Source: Nitrospira sp. (GTDB lineage Bacteria > Nitrospirota > Nitrospiria > Nitrospirales > Nitrospiraceae). Taken from it: a DNA stretch of 64,000 bases. The position numbers and the translations under genes were made by a program. Under the pieces are notes generated by a model. It did no database searches. It was not told where the DNA came from and worked only from the letters and a program-made list of their open reading frames with translations. The DNA is taken from the NCBI GenBank assembly GCA_022842445.1, contig JALHPO010000007.1, positions 112,234 through 176,233 of the forward strand, read 5' to 3'. Positions within the stretch are counted from its first letter, which is position 1, and each line of letters begins with the position of its first letter. Positions 42,256 to 49,949 of the stretch are shown one piece after another.

Positions 42256-45200
42256 GATAGCGTGGCTTTGGCGATTACCTTCTCAAACTCACGTTCAACC
42301 TTGGCTTTGAAGTCGGCCTCGATCTGATAAACCTCGGTGAATTCAGCAAAAGCCCAGCGGCCGTAGGTCCGAAGGTTATTCACCCCAGGCACCCAGTAGG
42401 TGTCCATGGTGGCCTTCTTTTCCTTCGCATCCTCTCGCCGGAAGCCTTTGATCTCCACAATCAGGTGGAGCAGGTCGTGGTCTCCATGACCGTCATCGAC
42501 CAGGACAATAAAGTCCGGTAGATACTTCCTCGTCTCGGAGCCATAGCGGTACGGCACTTCCAGACCAAGATTGTGGTTTTTCACATAGGCCCTGACTTTC
42601 GGATGGGCCTCGGCCACGCGACAGAATTCGCCTTCCCAGTCACTGTCGAGAATGATCCAGTTGATGTGGCAGCATCGGGCGTCTGTCTCCCAACGATCTT
42701 GCCTGGACGTATTGAAATTCACATGCCTTGTCGAACCAGTGGGATTGTAGGCATCAAGCAGGGCCTTAATCGGCTTCTTCCCCATGAACTCTCGCGTGAT
42801 ACCTGCCATGATCTTTTGACAGGCCATCTCGGCCAGCATCTTGTACTTAAGCTGCGCCGGATAGGTCCCCCCCTTGCAGATCAAACATTTCTCATCAAGC
42901 CACTGCTTGACCACTCGTTTCAGCTGGCCGAACAGATGCAACTGTGGATCACCATTGGCATCACGCCAGCGTGTCATCAGGAAATGCGAGGTCAGTTCGT
43001 ACACAACCTGAGACGGCCGCACGTCTCCGGTATGGATGAGATTCAGGTCCACGCTCTCGCCGATGATTCCTGAATTGCGGGTCTCCGTGGCCCCGACCAA
43101 ATCAGGTGTGAGTTCAAGAATCGAGTCTTCATTGAACTTCGCCGTCAACCGCTCCTCCGGCAACTCAACATGGTATCCCTCAACGCGGGGAAAGGTGATT
43201 TCGAGTGCATCACGATCGGGACGGACCGCTTTGACTTGAATGGTCTCGCGCGGCGGCTGAGGCGGTGCGATGACTGGTTTGGCATTGAAGTCAAAGGGAA
43301 TGCCGAGCACATCCGCATACTCAACATTAAATTGGTTGTCGTCGTTCAACTCATACGACTGGCGTCGCAATGCGCGCCCGATGACCTGTTCGCACAAGAG
43401 CTGCGTTCCAAACGCTCGCACGCCGAGCACATGGGTGACGGTATTCGCGTCCCATCCCTCGGTCAGCATGGACACCGACACCACACACCGGATGTCCGCC
43501 CCAAGACGGTCTCGCTTGCCGACCGTATTCATCACTTCTCTCAGCAGATCTTGATCTGTCAGGCCTTCGGCTTGCCGTTGATCCCCGGTACGCTCGACGA
43601 TCTCGCGACGGAAGCGTTCGATTTCGTCGGCCGCCATGGTGCGGAAGTTGTCATCCAGCGCTTCGCCGGATTCCAATTGCTCGCTGTCAATCAACAAGGT
43701 TCTGGGTCGAGGGAGAGGATTGCCGTGTTCATCGTGGTTTTGGAACAGCGGGAGTCGCCCGAACATGAGCCTGCTGGACCCGTCTTCATTCTCCCGCTGA
43801 AAGCCAGAGATGTAGTCGTACACCAACTTGGACGTGGAGGTGTTGTTACAGACGATGATGAAACAAGGAGGCACCGGAACCTTTTTCTCGGCCCAGAGCG
43901 TGTATGTCTTCTCATAGTGGCCGTACAGTGCTTCGAGCGCCGTCTGCAATTGCGGCGGCAGATCAAGCGGATCCAGGCTCTCGGCCTTGCCACGACCTTT
44001 CTTCGGCATCTTCGCCCTGATGTGCTCCCACAGGTTGCGGAACATCGGCATGTCGTTGCCTGGAATGTTGTCCGTGATGGGCACACGAGGCAGCTTCACA
44101 ATGCCGCTCTCGATCGCATCCATCAGCGAGAAGTCGCTCATGGTCCAGGGGAACAGGGTCCCCTCCGCATAGCCTGAGCCGCGCAGGAAGAAGGGCGTGG
44201 CCGATAGATCGATGATCTGGGCAACCCCGAGTTTCCTGGTGACCGTTTCGAGTCCGGAGATCCACAGGCGAGCCGCCTCGTTATTCTTTTCCGCTTCCTT
44301 CTTTTCATCCCCCTTGAGGCCCTCGTCGTCGGCCTTCTCTCCTGGCTTCTCACGGTAGCAGTGGTGGGCCTCATCGTTCAGGACCAGAATATTCTTCATG
44401 CCCATCAAGTCGGGCATCACCCTCTGAAGCATTTGGCCTTCTGTTTCAAGCGTGTTCAGTTCTTGTCCCCGCCCTTGAAGCAGTGACCGACCACCTTTTG
44501 ATAGTTCCAAGCGCTCCCGAAGTTTGAAGGCATGGTAGTTCGTGATGACGATTTTGGCGTCTTTCACCTCATCAAGCAGATCGTTGGGCACCAATTCGCG
44601 GCTCGCGTAGTAACTGTCCGGGTCGTTTGGCTGAAGAACGCGAAGTCGGTCTTTGATCGTGATCCCTGGCGTCACGACAAGAAACCCACGGGTGAATTTC
44701 TTGCTATTCGGGCGACGTACCGAGTTGATCGTCTGCCACGCGATCAACATGGCCATGACGGTGGTCTTGCCCGCCCCTGTGGCCAATTTCAATGCCAGTC
44801 GCGCCAATCCTGGATTGGCGTCGTTATTGGCGTTTGCGAGGTGATCAAGAAATCCTTTACCTGTCTTGGTACTGGTGGCAACCTCCGTCAGCCAGATGGC
44901 CGTTTCAGCCGCCTCGACTTGGCAAAAGAAGGGTCGGGTGTTGCTAAATTTGTGATGCCGCCAGTGTTGCAGTAAGCGAGCAGTTTCGGGCGTAACCTGC
45001 CAATCATTCGAGTTCTGCAATTTCCGCCAAGCCTCAACTTGGTCGCGCACCCCGTTGATAATGGCCGTGATGTCATACTGCTGTTCCTGAGTTGATAGCC
45101 CCTTACCCTCGTCGAAGACAATCGAGGACTGCTTTTCTGAGGTTTTTCGTTTTTTGGGCTTGGGAATCGGTGTGATGAATTCGGCTGGACGGCGGCTCTC

Positions 45201-45305
45201 TATGATTTGATGAGTCGGCTGGCCCTGCTCATCAAGTTCCCAATGCCGACAAGGACGCCCATACGGCGTATTCAAAATAGGTTTCGAGAAGAAATCGGTG
45301 CTCAT
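42252..45305 (-). CDS. Type III restriction subunit Res (helicase-nuclease)
   Basis: The 1017-residue protein has a superfamily 2 helicase core: Walker A ALKLATGAGKTTVMAM near residues 172-186, a DEAH box in VLNDEAHHCYREKPGE, and helicase motif VI in QVIGRALRRQSYELN. A C-terminal PD-(D/E)XK nuclease is seen as YLPDFIVLVDDG and LHLIVEIKGFRRED. Type III Res moves along DNA and cuts when two unmethylated sites meet in opposite orientation. First gene of the seven-gene leftward run. It corresponds in outline to the BPTD_3080-type restriction subunits. Confidence 0.95.
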   Translation of the reverse strand: MSTDFFSKPILNTPYGRPCRHWELDEQGQPTHQIIESRRPAEFITPIPKPKKRKTSEKQSSIVFDEGKGLSTQEQQYDITAIINGVRDQVEAWRKLQNSNDWQVTPETARLLQHWRHHKFSNTRPFFCQVEAAETAIWLTEVATSTKTGKGFLDHLANANNDANPGLARLALKLATGAGKTTVMAMLIAWQTINSVRRPNSKKFTRGFLVVTPGITIKDRLRVLQPNDPDSYYASRELVPNDLLDEVKDAKIVITNYHAFKLRERLELSKGGRSLLQGRGQELNTLETEGQMLQRVMPDLMGMKNILVLNDEAHHCYREKPGEKADDEGLKGDEKKEAEKNNEAARLWISGLETVTRKLGVAQIIDLSATPFFLRGSGYAEGTLFPWTMSDFSLMDAIESGIVKLPRVPITDNIPGNDMPMFRNLWEHIRAKMPKKGRGKAESLDPLDLPPQLQTALEALYGHYEKTYTLWAEKKVPVPPCFIIVCNNTSTSKLVYDYISGFQRENEDGSSRLMFGRLPLFQNHDEHGNPLPRPRTLLIDSEQLESGEALDDNFRTMAADEIERFRREIVERTGDQRQAEGLTDQDLLREVMNTVGKRDRLGADIRCVVSVSMLTEGWDANTVTHVLGVRAFGTQLLCEQVIGRALRRQSYELNDDNQFNVEYADVLGIPFDFNAKPVIAPPQPPRETIQVKAVRPDRDALEITFPRVEGYHVELPEERLTAKFNEDSILELTPDLVGATETRNSGIIGESVDLNLIHTGDVRPSQVVYELTSHFLMTRWRDANGDPQLHLFGQLKRVVKQWLDEKCLICKGGTYPAQLKYKMLAEMACQKIMAGITREFMGKKPIKALLDAYNPTGSTRHVNFNTSRQDRWETDARCCHINWIILDSDWEGEFCRVAEAHPKVRAYVKNHNLGLEVPYRYGSETRKYLPDFIVLVDDGHGDHDLLHLIVEIKGFRREDAKEKKATMDTYWVPGVNNLRTYGRWAFAEFTEVYQIEADFKAKVEREFEKVIAKATLS

Positions 45306-45362
45306 CTATGCTTTCGTCATGAGGAAAGGACCTATATGGAAAGCGATGAATAGGCGGCAGGA

Positions 45363-45440
45363 TACCCCTTTCCCCACCAGAAATCACGCCCTCGGAAGGG
45401 GGAGCTTATGGCGTATAGCGTATGGCTGATGGCTGATAGC
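45363..45440 (+). repeat. Intergenic element A, copy 1
   Basis: TACCCCTTTCCCC, then GAAATCACGCCCTCG and AGGGGGAGC, then ATGGCGTATAGCGTATGGC. It begins 58 bp upstream of the res start. Related copies are at 46342 and 49903. Confidence 0.65.
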
Positions 45441-45476
45441 AGGCCCGAAGGGACGGCCGGGACGGAGGGGAAAGGT

Positions 45477-45715
45477 CTGTCTCGTCTGTTTGGTCGATCT
45501 GGTTTGTTTCGTTTGTTTGGTTGGTCTGGTCTATCTGGTTTGTTTGGTCGATCTGGTTTGTTTCGTTTGTTTGGTTGGTCTGGTCTATTTGGTTTGCCTG
45601 GTTTGTTTGGTCGGGGGAGCGGGAAAAGCGGGACGAGCGTGACGGGCGAGATTGCGGGATGGGCGAGAGGAGCGAAAAGATTGTCTGTTTGGTCTGTCTG
45701 GTTTGTCTGGTGCGT
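45477..45715 (+). repeat. GGT/TTT-rich low-complexity tract, copy 1
   Basis: The plus strand is almost free of A and is built from units such as TGGTCTGTCTGGTTTGTTTG. It is interrupted by GCGGGA-type runs. Positions 45489-45626 recur without visible difference at 46535-46672. Confidence 0.8.
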
Positions 45716-45753
45716 GGGAGCGGGAAAGGCGAGACGGGCGAGAAACTGCCAGG

Positions 45754-46035
45754 TTAGCGACTGCCCACTTTGATCTCGTAGGAAGGAATCGGCTGTCCGG
45801 TCACACGGGCATACAGGACAGATGGATCCAGGTCGGCTCCGTTCGGCCAATAGATCGTCCCTAACTCTGGATGGACGCGAAGCTCACGAAACCGCATCGG
45901 ATCCTTGAGCAGTGCAAATATGCCTTCAAAGCGTATGACGGTTGAGAGGTCTAGGTCGCCTGCAACCCCGTCTTCAAACCGAAGGCGCACGCGATAGCCT
46001 TCCAGCAATGTGGCTTCGACAATGTCTTTCAGCAT
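45754..46035 (-). CDS. DUF2442 protein
   Basis: The 93-residue protein has the DUF2442 pattern MLKDIVEATLLEGYRVRLRF and LSTVIRFEGIFALLKDPMRF, ending with GTIYWPNGADLDPSVLYARV. Together with the DUF4160 gene just upstream (6 bp gap) it forms a widely distributed two-gene unit that is suspected to be a toxin-antitoxin pair. Direct evidence for that is not known to me. Which partner would be toxic cannot be told from sequence. A GGT/TTT tract lies right after it. Confidence 0.87.
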   Translation of the reverse strand: MLKDIVEATLLEGYRVRLRFEDGVAGDLDLSTVIRFEGIFALLKDPMRFRELRVHPELGTIYWPNGADLDPSVLYARVTGQPIPSYEIKVGSR

Positions 46036-46041
46036 CCTGAT

Positions 46042-46302
46042 TCACTCCAACGGGCTAATCTTCTTCAGAGGCGCCTGACGTTCAGCAAGAGCCCAGTCTT
46101 CTCTCAACTCGTCCCGGTGCAACGCGCCCCATTCCGCGACTAACCCCAAGGCCCGCGGCGGTAGATAGCCTTCCAATAACGTCAACGTGTCGATGGCCAT
46201 TATAGCCTTATGCTCGTTGTAGCGTACATGAAAATGAGGCGGAGCGTGGTCATTGTAAAACATGGTAATGATGATTCCAAAAAACCGACACAACTCTGGC
46301 AT
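46042..46302 (-). CDS. DUF4160 protein
   Basis: The 86-residue protein has the family signature MPELCRFFGIIITMFYNDHA followed by PPHFHVRYNEHKAIM, with several His that could bind metal or act in catalysis. It precedes DUF2442 on the same strand with a 6-bp gap. DUF4160-DUF2442 pairs occur in many plasmids, islands and genomes. Element A lies 40 bp upstream of its start. Confidence 0.88.
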   Translation of the reverse strand: MPELCRFFGIIITMFYNDHAPPHFHVRYNEHKAIMAIDTLTLLEGYLPPRALGLVAEWGALHRDELREDWALAERQAPLKKISPLE

Positions 46303-46341
46303 TTCAATCAGCCCTCTACATGATCATTGCCGGCTAAAGCT

Positions 46342-46408
46342 TACCCCTTTCCCCACGGGAAATCACCCTCTCGGGAGAGGGAGCTTATGGCGTATAGCGT
46401 ATGGCTGA
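46342..46408 (+). repeat. Intergenic element A, copy 2
   Basis: AAGCTTACCCCTTTCCCCAC, GAAATCACCCTCTCGGGAG, then ATGGCGTATAGCGTATGGC. It lies 40 bp upstream of the DUF4160 start. Confidence 0.65.
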
Positions 46409-46518
46409 GGGCTGGAAATGGGACAGGGAGCTTATGGCGTATGGCTGATGGCTGATAGCGTATGGCAGGAGAAGGATGCGAGCTGATGGCGGATGGCATA
46501 GAGAGCGGGACGGGCTAA

Positions 46519-46672
46519 AAAGGTCTGTCTGGTCGGTTTGGTCGATCTGGTTTGTTTCGTTTGTTTGGTTGGTCTGGTCTATCTGGTTTGTTTGGTCGAT
46601 CTGGTTTGTTTCGTTTGTTTGGTTGGTCTGGTCTATTTGGTTTGCCTGGTTTGTTTGGTCGGGGGAGCGGGA
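46519..46672 (+). repeat. GGT/TTT-rich tract, copy 2 (with the 138-bp duplicate)
   Basis: Positions 46535-46672 appear identical to 45489-45626 by reading. The tract ends with GGGGGAGCGGGAAA, 34 bp before the stop of the MqsA-like gene. Confidence 0.85.
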
Positions 46673-46705
46673 AAGGCGAGACGCGCGGGAGTAGCGGGAC
46701 TCGGC

Positions 46706-46933
46706 TCAGGCGGCAGCGTAGATTCTCACATCGACCTGGACTCCAGCGCGCACTGCCTCTTCAGCCGTCTTTAATAGACTGGCGGTGACACTTTCTTCGA
46801 CGTACTCCTCACCGCAGTTCTTACAGACCCGCGCGGGGACTCGCTTGATGACAACGGTTGCGCCCTCACGTTCGAGTGTCACCGTCGCGGTACCCGGTTG
46901 CGTTTCGCCCGACTTGCAAATGACACAGGTCAT
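46706..46933 (-). CDS. YgiT/MqsA-type zinc-finger antitoxin
   Basis: The 75-residue protein has MTCVICKSGETQPG and RVPARVCKNCGEEYVEE, two CxxC pairs that form the YgiT-type (MqsA N-terminal) zinc finger. The helix-turn-helix half found in full MqsA is absent, as in many short members. ATG 46933 overlaps the stop of the DUF4258 gene by 4 bp (46930-46933). It is the likely antitoxin of this pair. Confidence 0.88.
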   Translation of the reverse strand: MTCVICKSGETQPGTATVTLEREGATVVIKRVPARVCKNCGEEYVEESVTASLLKTAEEAVRAGVQVDVRIYAAA

Positions 46934-47217
46934 CGGCGTTTCCTCCTGGTAAAGCCCTGTTCCCACTCTTCAGCATCCGGTTGATACACCGTGATGATAA
47001 TCGTTTCCTCTGCCCCAACATCATCGGCTGCCACAACATGGAGAGGACGAGACCCACTCCACCCCAGGATCAGCCGACTGGGAAACGGTTTGTCTGTCGG
47101 ATAGCTTTCAACGGTCTCCCCCGTCACAACCACTTGCCTGACTTCGTCCTTACTGATCCGCCGTTGGAACATCCGCTGGATGGCATGGACTCGAAAGACC
47201 AGAGGGTAGTGACTCAT
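46930..47217 (-). CDS. DUF4258 toxin-like protein
   Basis: The 95-residue protein has the DUF4258 outline: SHYPLVFRVHAIQRMFQRRI, a helix with SKDEVRQVVVTGETVESYPT, and SRPLHVVAADDVGAEETIII followed by TVYQPDAEEW. The fold resembles RelE/MqsR RNases, and DUF4258-YgiT pairs are often annotated as toxin-antitoxin. The toxin gene is first, the antitoxin second. AGGAG precedes the start. Confidence 0.85.
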   Translation of the reverse strand: MSHYPLVFRVHAIQRMFQRRISKDEVRQVVVTGETVESYPTDKPFPSRLILGWSGSRPLHVVAADDVGAEETIIITVYQPDAEEWEQGFTRRKRR

Positions 47218-47648
47218 GCTCTCAAGACTCCTGCCGGCGCCGCCGTCTCATGCCACGCAAAATGGAGTGTAGCGCACTCGACTTTCAAAATCATCCAACA
47301 AGCAGTCTCTGGCTCGGAGCGTATGGCTGAGAGATGGGACTGGCGCGACGAGCGGGACGGGGGGGGGGATTGTTGATCTGGTCAATCTGGTCTATTTAGT
47401 TTGTTTGCGTGAAGCAGAGAAACCAAGAGAACCACATGAAGAAGACAGACAAGCCCGCGCGACCGATTGACCTCGCGCAAAAGACGGTTATCCTATAATT
47501 GAGCGGAGGCCTCGGTGAGAGGAACACTGATAGGCACTGAGGTCGAGCGTAGGGGTGGTGAGCAGGCCCACTGACGGGTGGGAAACCTAAAGCTCCTCCA
47601 AGACCTCCACAATAAGAACCAGAGCTCTCAGACCCGCCTCCGCTTCGT
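47218..47648. other. Spacer with a possible promoter and structured transcript
   Basis: No gene is seen. It contains a remnant of element A (GGAGCGTATGGCTGAG, 47316-47331), a run of ten G (near 47360-47370), and TATAAT at 47494-47499 followed by a GC-rich, possibly structured stretch to about 47600 (AGCGGAGGCCTCGGTGAGAG, CCCACTGACGGGTGGG). The latter might be a small RNA, but there is no family match. A good -35 is not present. Confidence 0.4.
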
Positions 47649-47808
47649 AGTTTGTCTGGTCTATTTCGTTGGTTTGGTTGATCTGGTGCGTCGGAGGGGG
47701 AAAAGCGTGACGCGCGAGATTGCGGGACGAGCAGGGCGGGCGGGAAATGCTGGTCTATCTCGTCTGTTCGGTCTATTTGGTCTATCTGGTCTGTCTGGTG
47801 CGTCGGAA
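47649..47808 (+). repeat. GGT/TTT-rich tract, copy 3 (interrupted)
   Basis: Two A-poor segments, 47649-47690 and 47753-47808, separated by a GCGAGA/GCGGGA-rich part, with the motif GTCTGTCTGGTGCGTCGGA. Confidence 0.7.
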
Positions 47809-47898
47809 TTGGAAAGGCGAGACAAGCGTGATTGCGCGAACCTGAACGAGCAGCGGATGGCTGGTCACGTGAGACGCCTCACTGAGCTTCGGATCGCG

Positions 47899-48240
47899 CT
47901 ACGCAGCGTGGCGGCCTTTCCCTTTCACTCCTCCCCGAATGGATTTGGCAAGGTCTGCGGACGTGGCTCCGAGGAGGAGGAGCGAACTGACCAAGAGATC
48001 CATGGAGACGGACGGATCGCCCGCTTCCATTTTGGCGACGCGGGATTGGCTGGACCGAAGCCGCTCTGCCAGCTGGACTTGGGACAGGCCTTCTTGCTGC
48101 CGCCGTGCACGCAGACTGTGGCTGAGCCCTAGCTTCATGTTGATGAGCGCCTCATCCGCCTCCGACAATCCCAGGAACTGTTTCACCGATCCGACAGCCC
48201 ACCCGGCAGCTTCCAACTTGGCCCGTTTTGTGTTTTTCAT
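47899..48240 (-). CDS. XRE-family antitoxin (HigA-like)
   Basis: The 113-residue protein has an XRE helix-turn-helix in its C-terminal half: GLSHSLRARRQQEGLSQVQL, AERLRSSQSRVAKMEAGDPS. Its N-terminal half is typical of antitoxins paired with phage-derived Gp49/RelE-type toxins (AKLEAAGWAVGSVKQFLGL). It follows the toxin gene by 10 bp. An operator-like palindrome lies in the promoter at 48626-48643. Intact, while its toxin appears frameshifted. Confidence 0.88.
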   Translation of the reverse strand: MKNTKRAKLEAAGWAVGSVKQFLGLSEADEALINMKLGLSHSLRARRQQEGLSQVQLAERLRSSQSRVAKMEAGDPSVSMDLLVSSLLLLGATSADLAKSIRGGVKGKGRHAA

Positions 48241-48250
48241 CGTGACACTC

Positions 48251-48599
48251 CTACGGTTCCATCAGCCTGTCATAGGCTCTGAGCCGATGCCGGCAGGTTT
48301 CAATGACCGACTGCGGTGTCTGTTCGGTTTTCTTTTTCACGACTTCCATGATGACGATGGCATCAGGATCGACTCGATACATGATCCGGAATGTGCCGGA
48401 CTCATCGTTGATCCGTAACTCATGACAGCGCGCGCCAATGACCGGCATGGGCCGTGAGTGTGGAAGCCCGATAGACTCTCCCTCCTGCAAAAGCCTCATC
48501 AGGTATCCTGCTTCGAGACGTGCGCGATGGGAGACAGGGTGGGGTCTTGACCTCACCCTTGAGCCACACGAGAGGCTTTCCTCCCTTGCCTGGCACCAC
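48251..48599 (-). pseudogene. RelE-type (phage-derived Gp49-like) toxin, disrupted by a frameshift
   Basis: Read leftward, GTG 48599 or GTG 48596 (GGGGGA upstream) opens PGKGGKPLVWLKGEVKTPP, the usual start of this toxin family. The expected continuation, SHRARLEAGYLMRLLQEGES to MPVIGARCHELRIND, FRIMYRVDPDAIVIMEV and KKKTEQTP, lies in another frame. One base inserted or lost near 48536-48548, in a C-rich run, joins the two. Together they give a full-length product. It may be an inactivated toxin, a base-calling error, or programmed frameshifting. The intact antitoxin follows. Confidence 0.75.
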
Positions 48600-48621
48600 A
48601 TATCCCCCTAGAAGCGCCGTC

Positions 48622-48650
48622 ATTCTATGTCATATGTGACATATCGTCAA
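48622..48650 (-). promoter_or_regulatory. Autoregulated toxin-antitoxin promoter with operator
   Basis: On the minus strand TTGACG (48645-48650) and TAGAAT (48622-48627) are spaced by exactly 17 bp. The spacer and -10 contain the perfect palindrome TATGTCA-TATG-TGACATA (48626-48643). A repressor bound there would block RNA polymerase, the classic layout of XRE-controlled toxin-antitoxin operons. Confidence 0.8.
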
Positions 48651-49046
48651 CCCAACTCAGCGAGTGGCGGAAATGCTGGTCTGTCTTGTCTGGTTGGTTT
48701 GGTTGATCTGGTGCGTCGGAGGGGGAAGGGCGAGACGGTCTGGCTCGTTTGTTTGGTCGATCTGGTTTGTTTCGTTTGTTTGGTTGGTCTGGTTGGTCTG
48801 GTGCGTCGGAGGAGGAAGGGCGGGACGGGCGGGAGGAGCGGGACTGGTGAAGAGGGTCTGTCTCGTCTGTTTGGTCTGTCTGGTGCGTGGGAGCGGGAAA
48901 GGCGGGAAATTCTGGTCTATTTGGTCGGGCTGGTTTGTTTGGTCGGGGGACCGGAAAACGAGTGAACGAACACGCACCATCTTTACCCAATCAACGGTTG
49001 TATGCCAGCTCTCTGAAGTGACTGGGCTTCGCTGGAGTGAGAGGGG
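48644..49046. other. Spacer between the RelE/XRE and nucleotidyltransferase modules
   Basis: 403 bp made mostly of the GGT/TTT tract (48675-48952). No gene. Confidence 0.65.
48675..48952 (+). repeat. GGT/TTT-rich tract, copy 4 (interrupted)
   Basis: A-poor segments at 48675-48718, 48743-48810, 48854-48892 and 48912-48952, separated by GGAGGGGGAAGGGCGAGACG-like purine runs. Shares TCGATCTGGTTTGTTTCG with copies 1 and 2. Confidence 0.75.
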
Positions 49047-49316
49047 TTACTTGGCCACAGAATGGGCGGAGGATTCAATGGCCGCGAGGATTTTAGCCCG
49101 TCTCTCGGCATCGAATTCCTGCCCATAGAATCGGAGGAAAAGGCCTTTACGAATGTGCTCGACCGTGGCCTGCGGGTCCTGTGCTCTGAGAGAGGCTTCC
49201 ACTAAGGCACGTGCGGTGTCCCGCATGGCACAGCCCATGATCAGCCGTTCTTCACCGGTCCGCTGCATGAGCAGAGCCCGGTAGCGCTGATCCATTTCGG
49301 AGGAGGTGTCGTTCAT
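49047..49316 (-). CDS. Small hypothetical protein paired with a nucleotidyltransferase
   Basis: The 89-residue protein is helical: MDQRYRALLMQRTGEERLIM, GCAMRDTARALVEASLRAQD and LFLRFYGQEFDAERRAKILA. No domain was recognised with certainty. Its start overlaps the stop of the nucleotidyltransferase-like gene by 4 bp (49313-49316). Small partners of such transferases are known in toxin-antitoxin-like pairs, so it may be one. GAGG lies before the start. Confidence 0.72.
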   Translation of the reverse strand: MNDTSSEMDQRYRALLMQRTGEERLIMGCAMRDTARALVEASLRAQDPQATVEHIRKGLFLRFYGQEFDAERRAKILAAIESSAHSVAK

Positions 49317-49876
49317 GCCGACACCTCCTGGTAGAGTGCGGCGAGCCCCAACCGGTTTGCCCAGCGGGTCAGATACGCCGTGTCGAGTCCCTGCACCGCT
49401 CGGAGGAGGTTCCTGACATCATCCAATTGCATCTGAGACCGACTCTCCTTGGCCCAATCCAGCTTTGAGAGGATGAGATCTTCGGGCGACACGATGAACA
49501 CCTCCTGGCCTTCGATGGAGACGGCCCGCCTCCGCGCAAACTCTTCCCGACGATATTCGGTCTCTTTCCTCACGACACAGTCTACCTTGACCACCAGGGC
49601 ATTGTGAATCATGTTGAACATGGCTTGGTCCCGGACCGCTCGCTGGATCATGTCTCGATCGACATAATAGTCCTGTTCAAATAAGCGGGTGACTCGCTCG
49701 ACGTCCCGTTCGGACAGTTCGATGACCACATCGATATCACGAGTCATCCGAGGAACGGCGTAGAAGTTCGCCGCCATTGAACCGGTGACCATATACGGGA
49801 TGCCTGCCCTTTCCAATTCTGCGGTCACTGCTTTGAGGACATCCAGCTCGTCGCTCACGGACAGATTGTGCTCCAC
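49313..49876 (-). CDS. Nucleotidyltransferase-fold protein (AbiEii/DUF6036-like)
   Basis: The 187-residue product from GTG 49876 has the nucleotidyltransferase outline: LERAGIPYMVTGSMAANFYA, VPRMTRDIDVVIELSE with the DID motif, ALVVKVDCVVRKETEY with the third Asp, and a C-terminal helical tail. In known members of this fold, the toxin adds nucleotides to tRNA or to a partner protein. The start is uncertain: GTG 49858 is also possible, and neither has a good ribosome site. Upstream sequence is the repetitive element A, so the longer open frame to 50260 is not used. Confidence 0.85.
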   Translation of the reverse strand: MEHNLSVSDELDVLKAVTAELERAGIPYMVTGSMAANFYAVPRMTRDIDVVIELSERDVERVTRLFEQDYYVDRDMIQRAVRDQAMFNMIHNALVVKVDCVVRKETEYRREEFARRRAVSIEGQEVFIVSPEDLILSKLDWAKESRSQMQLDDVRNLLRAVQGLDTAYLTRWANRLGLAALYQEVSA

Positions 49877-49902
49877 GTTGTACTGTCGTTGGCCGCGAAG
49901 CT

Positions 49903-49949
49903 TACCTCTTTCCCCTTGAGAAATCACGCCCTCGTGAGGGGGAGCTGAT
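49903..49949 (+). repeat. Intergenic element A, copy 3
   Basis: AAGCTTACCTCTTTCCCC, then GAAATCACGCCCTCGTGAGG and GGGAGCTGATGG, as in copies 1 and 2. It lies 27 bp upstream of the nucleotidyltransferase start and is the last island-type repeat before the core genes. Confidence 0.65.

Larger units (their letters stand above)
45306..45753. other. Spacer upstream of res holding two repeat types
   Basis: 448 bp made almost wholly of intergenic element A (45363-45440) and a GGT/TTT-rich tract (45477-45715). No gene. Confidence 0.7.
46303..46705. other. Spacer between the DUF2442/4160 and MqsA-like modules
   Basis: 403 bp of repeats only: element A (46342-46408), several copies of ATGGCTGATGGCTGATAGCG, then a GGT/TTT tract (46519-46672). 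No gene. Confidence 0.7.

Noticed and set aside
45332..45850. A long leftward Pro/Asn/Arg-rich frame (PNKPDRPDQPNKRNKPDRP type) reading as a repetitive protein
   Set aside because: It is only the translation of the GGT/TTT-rich tract and element A. Frames on both strands stay open because the tract is low in A and lacks stop triplets; there is no start signal, and the DUF2442 gene covers its right end.
46476..46788. Rightward Leu/Phe/Gly/Trp-rich frames (LFGLPGLFG type) over the second tract, and similar ones near 45500 and 48700
   Set aside because: Same low-complexity cause; no ribosome sites or family character, and all are antisense to or between real genes.
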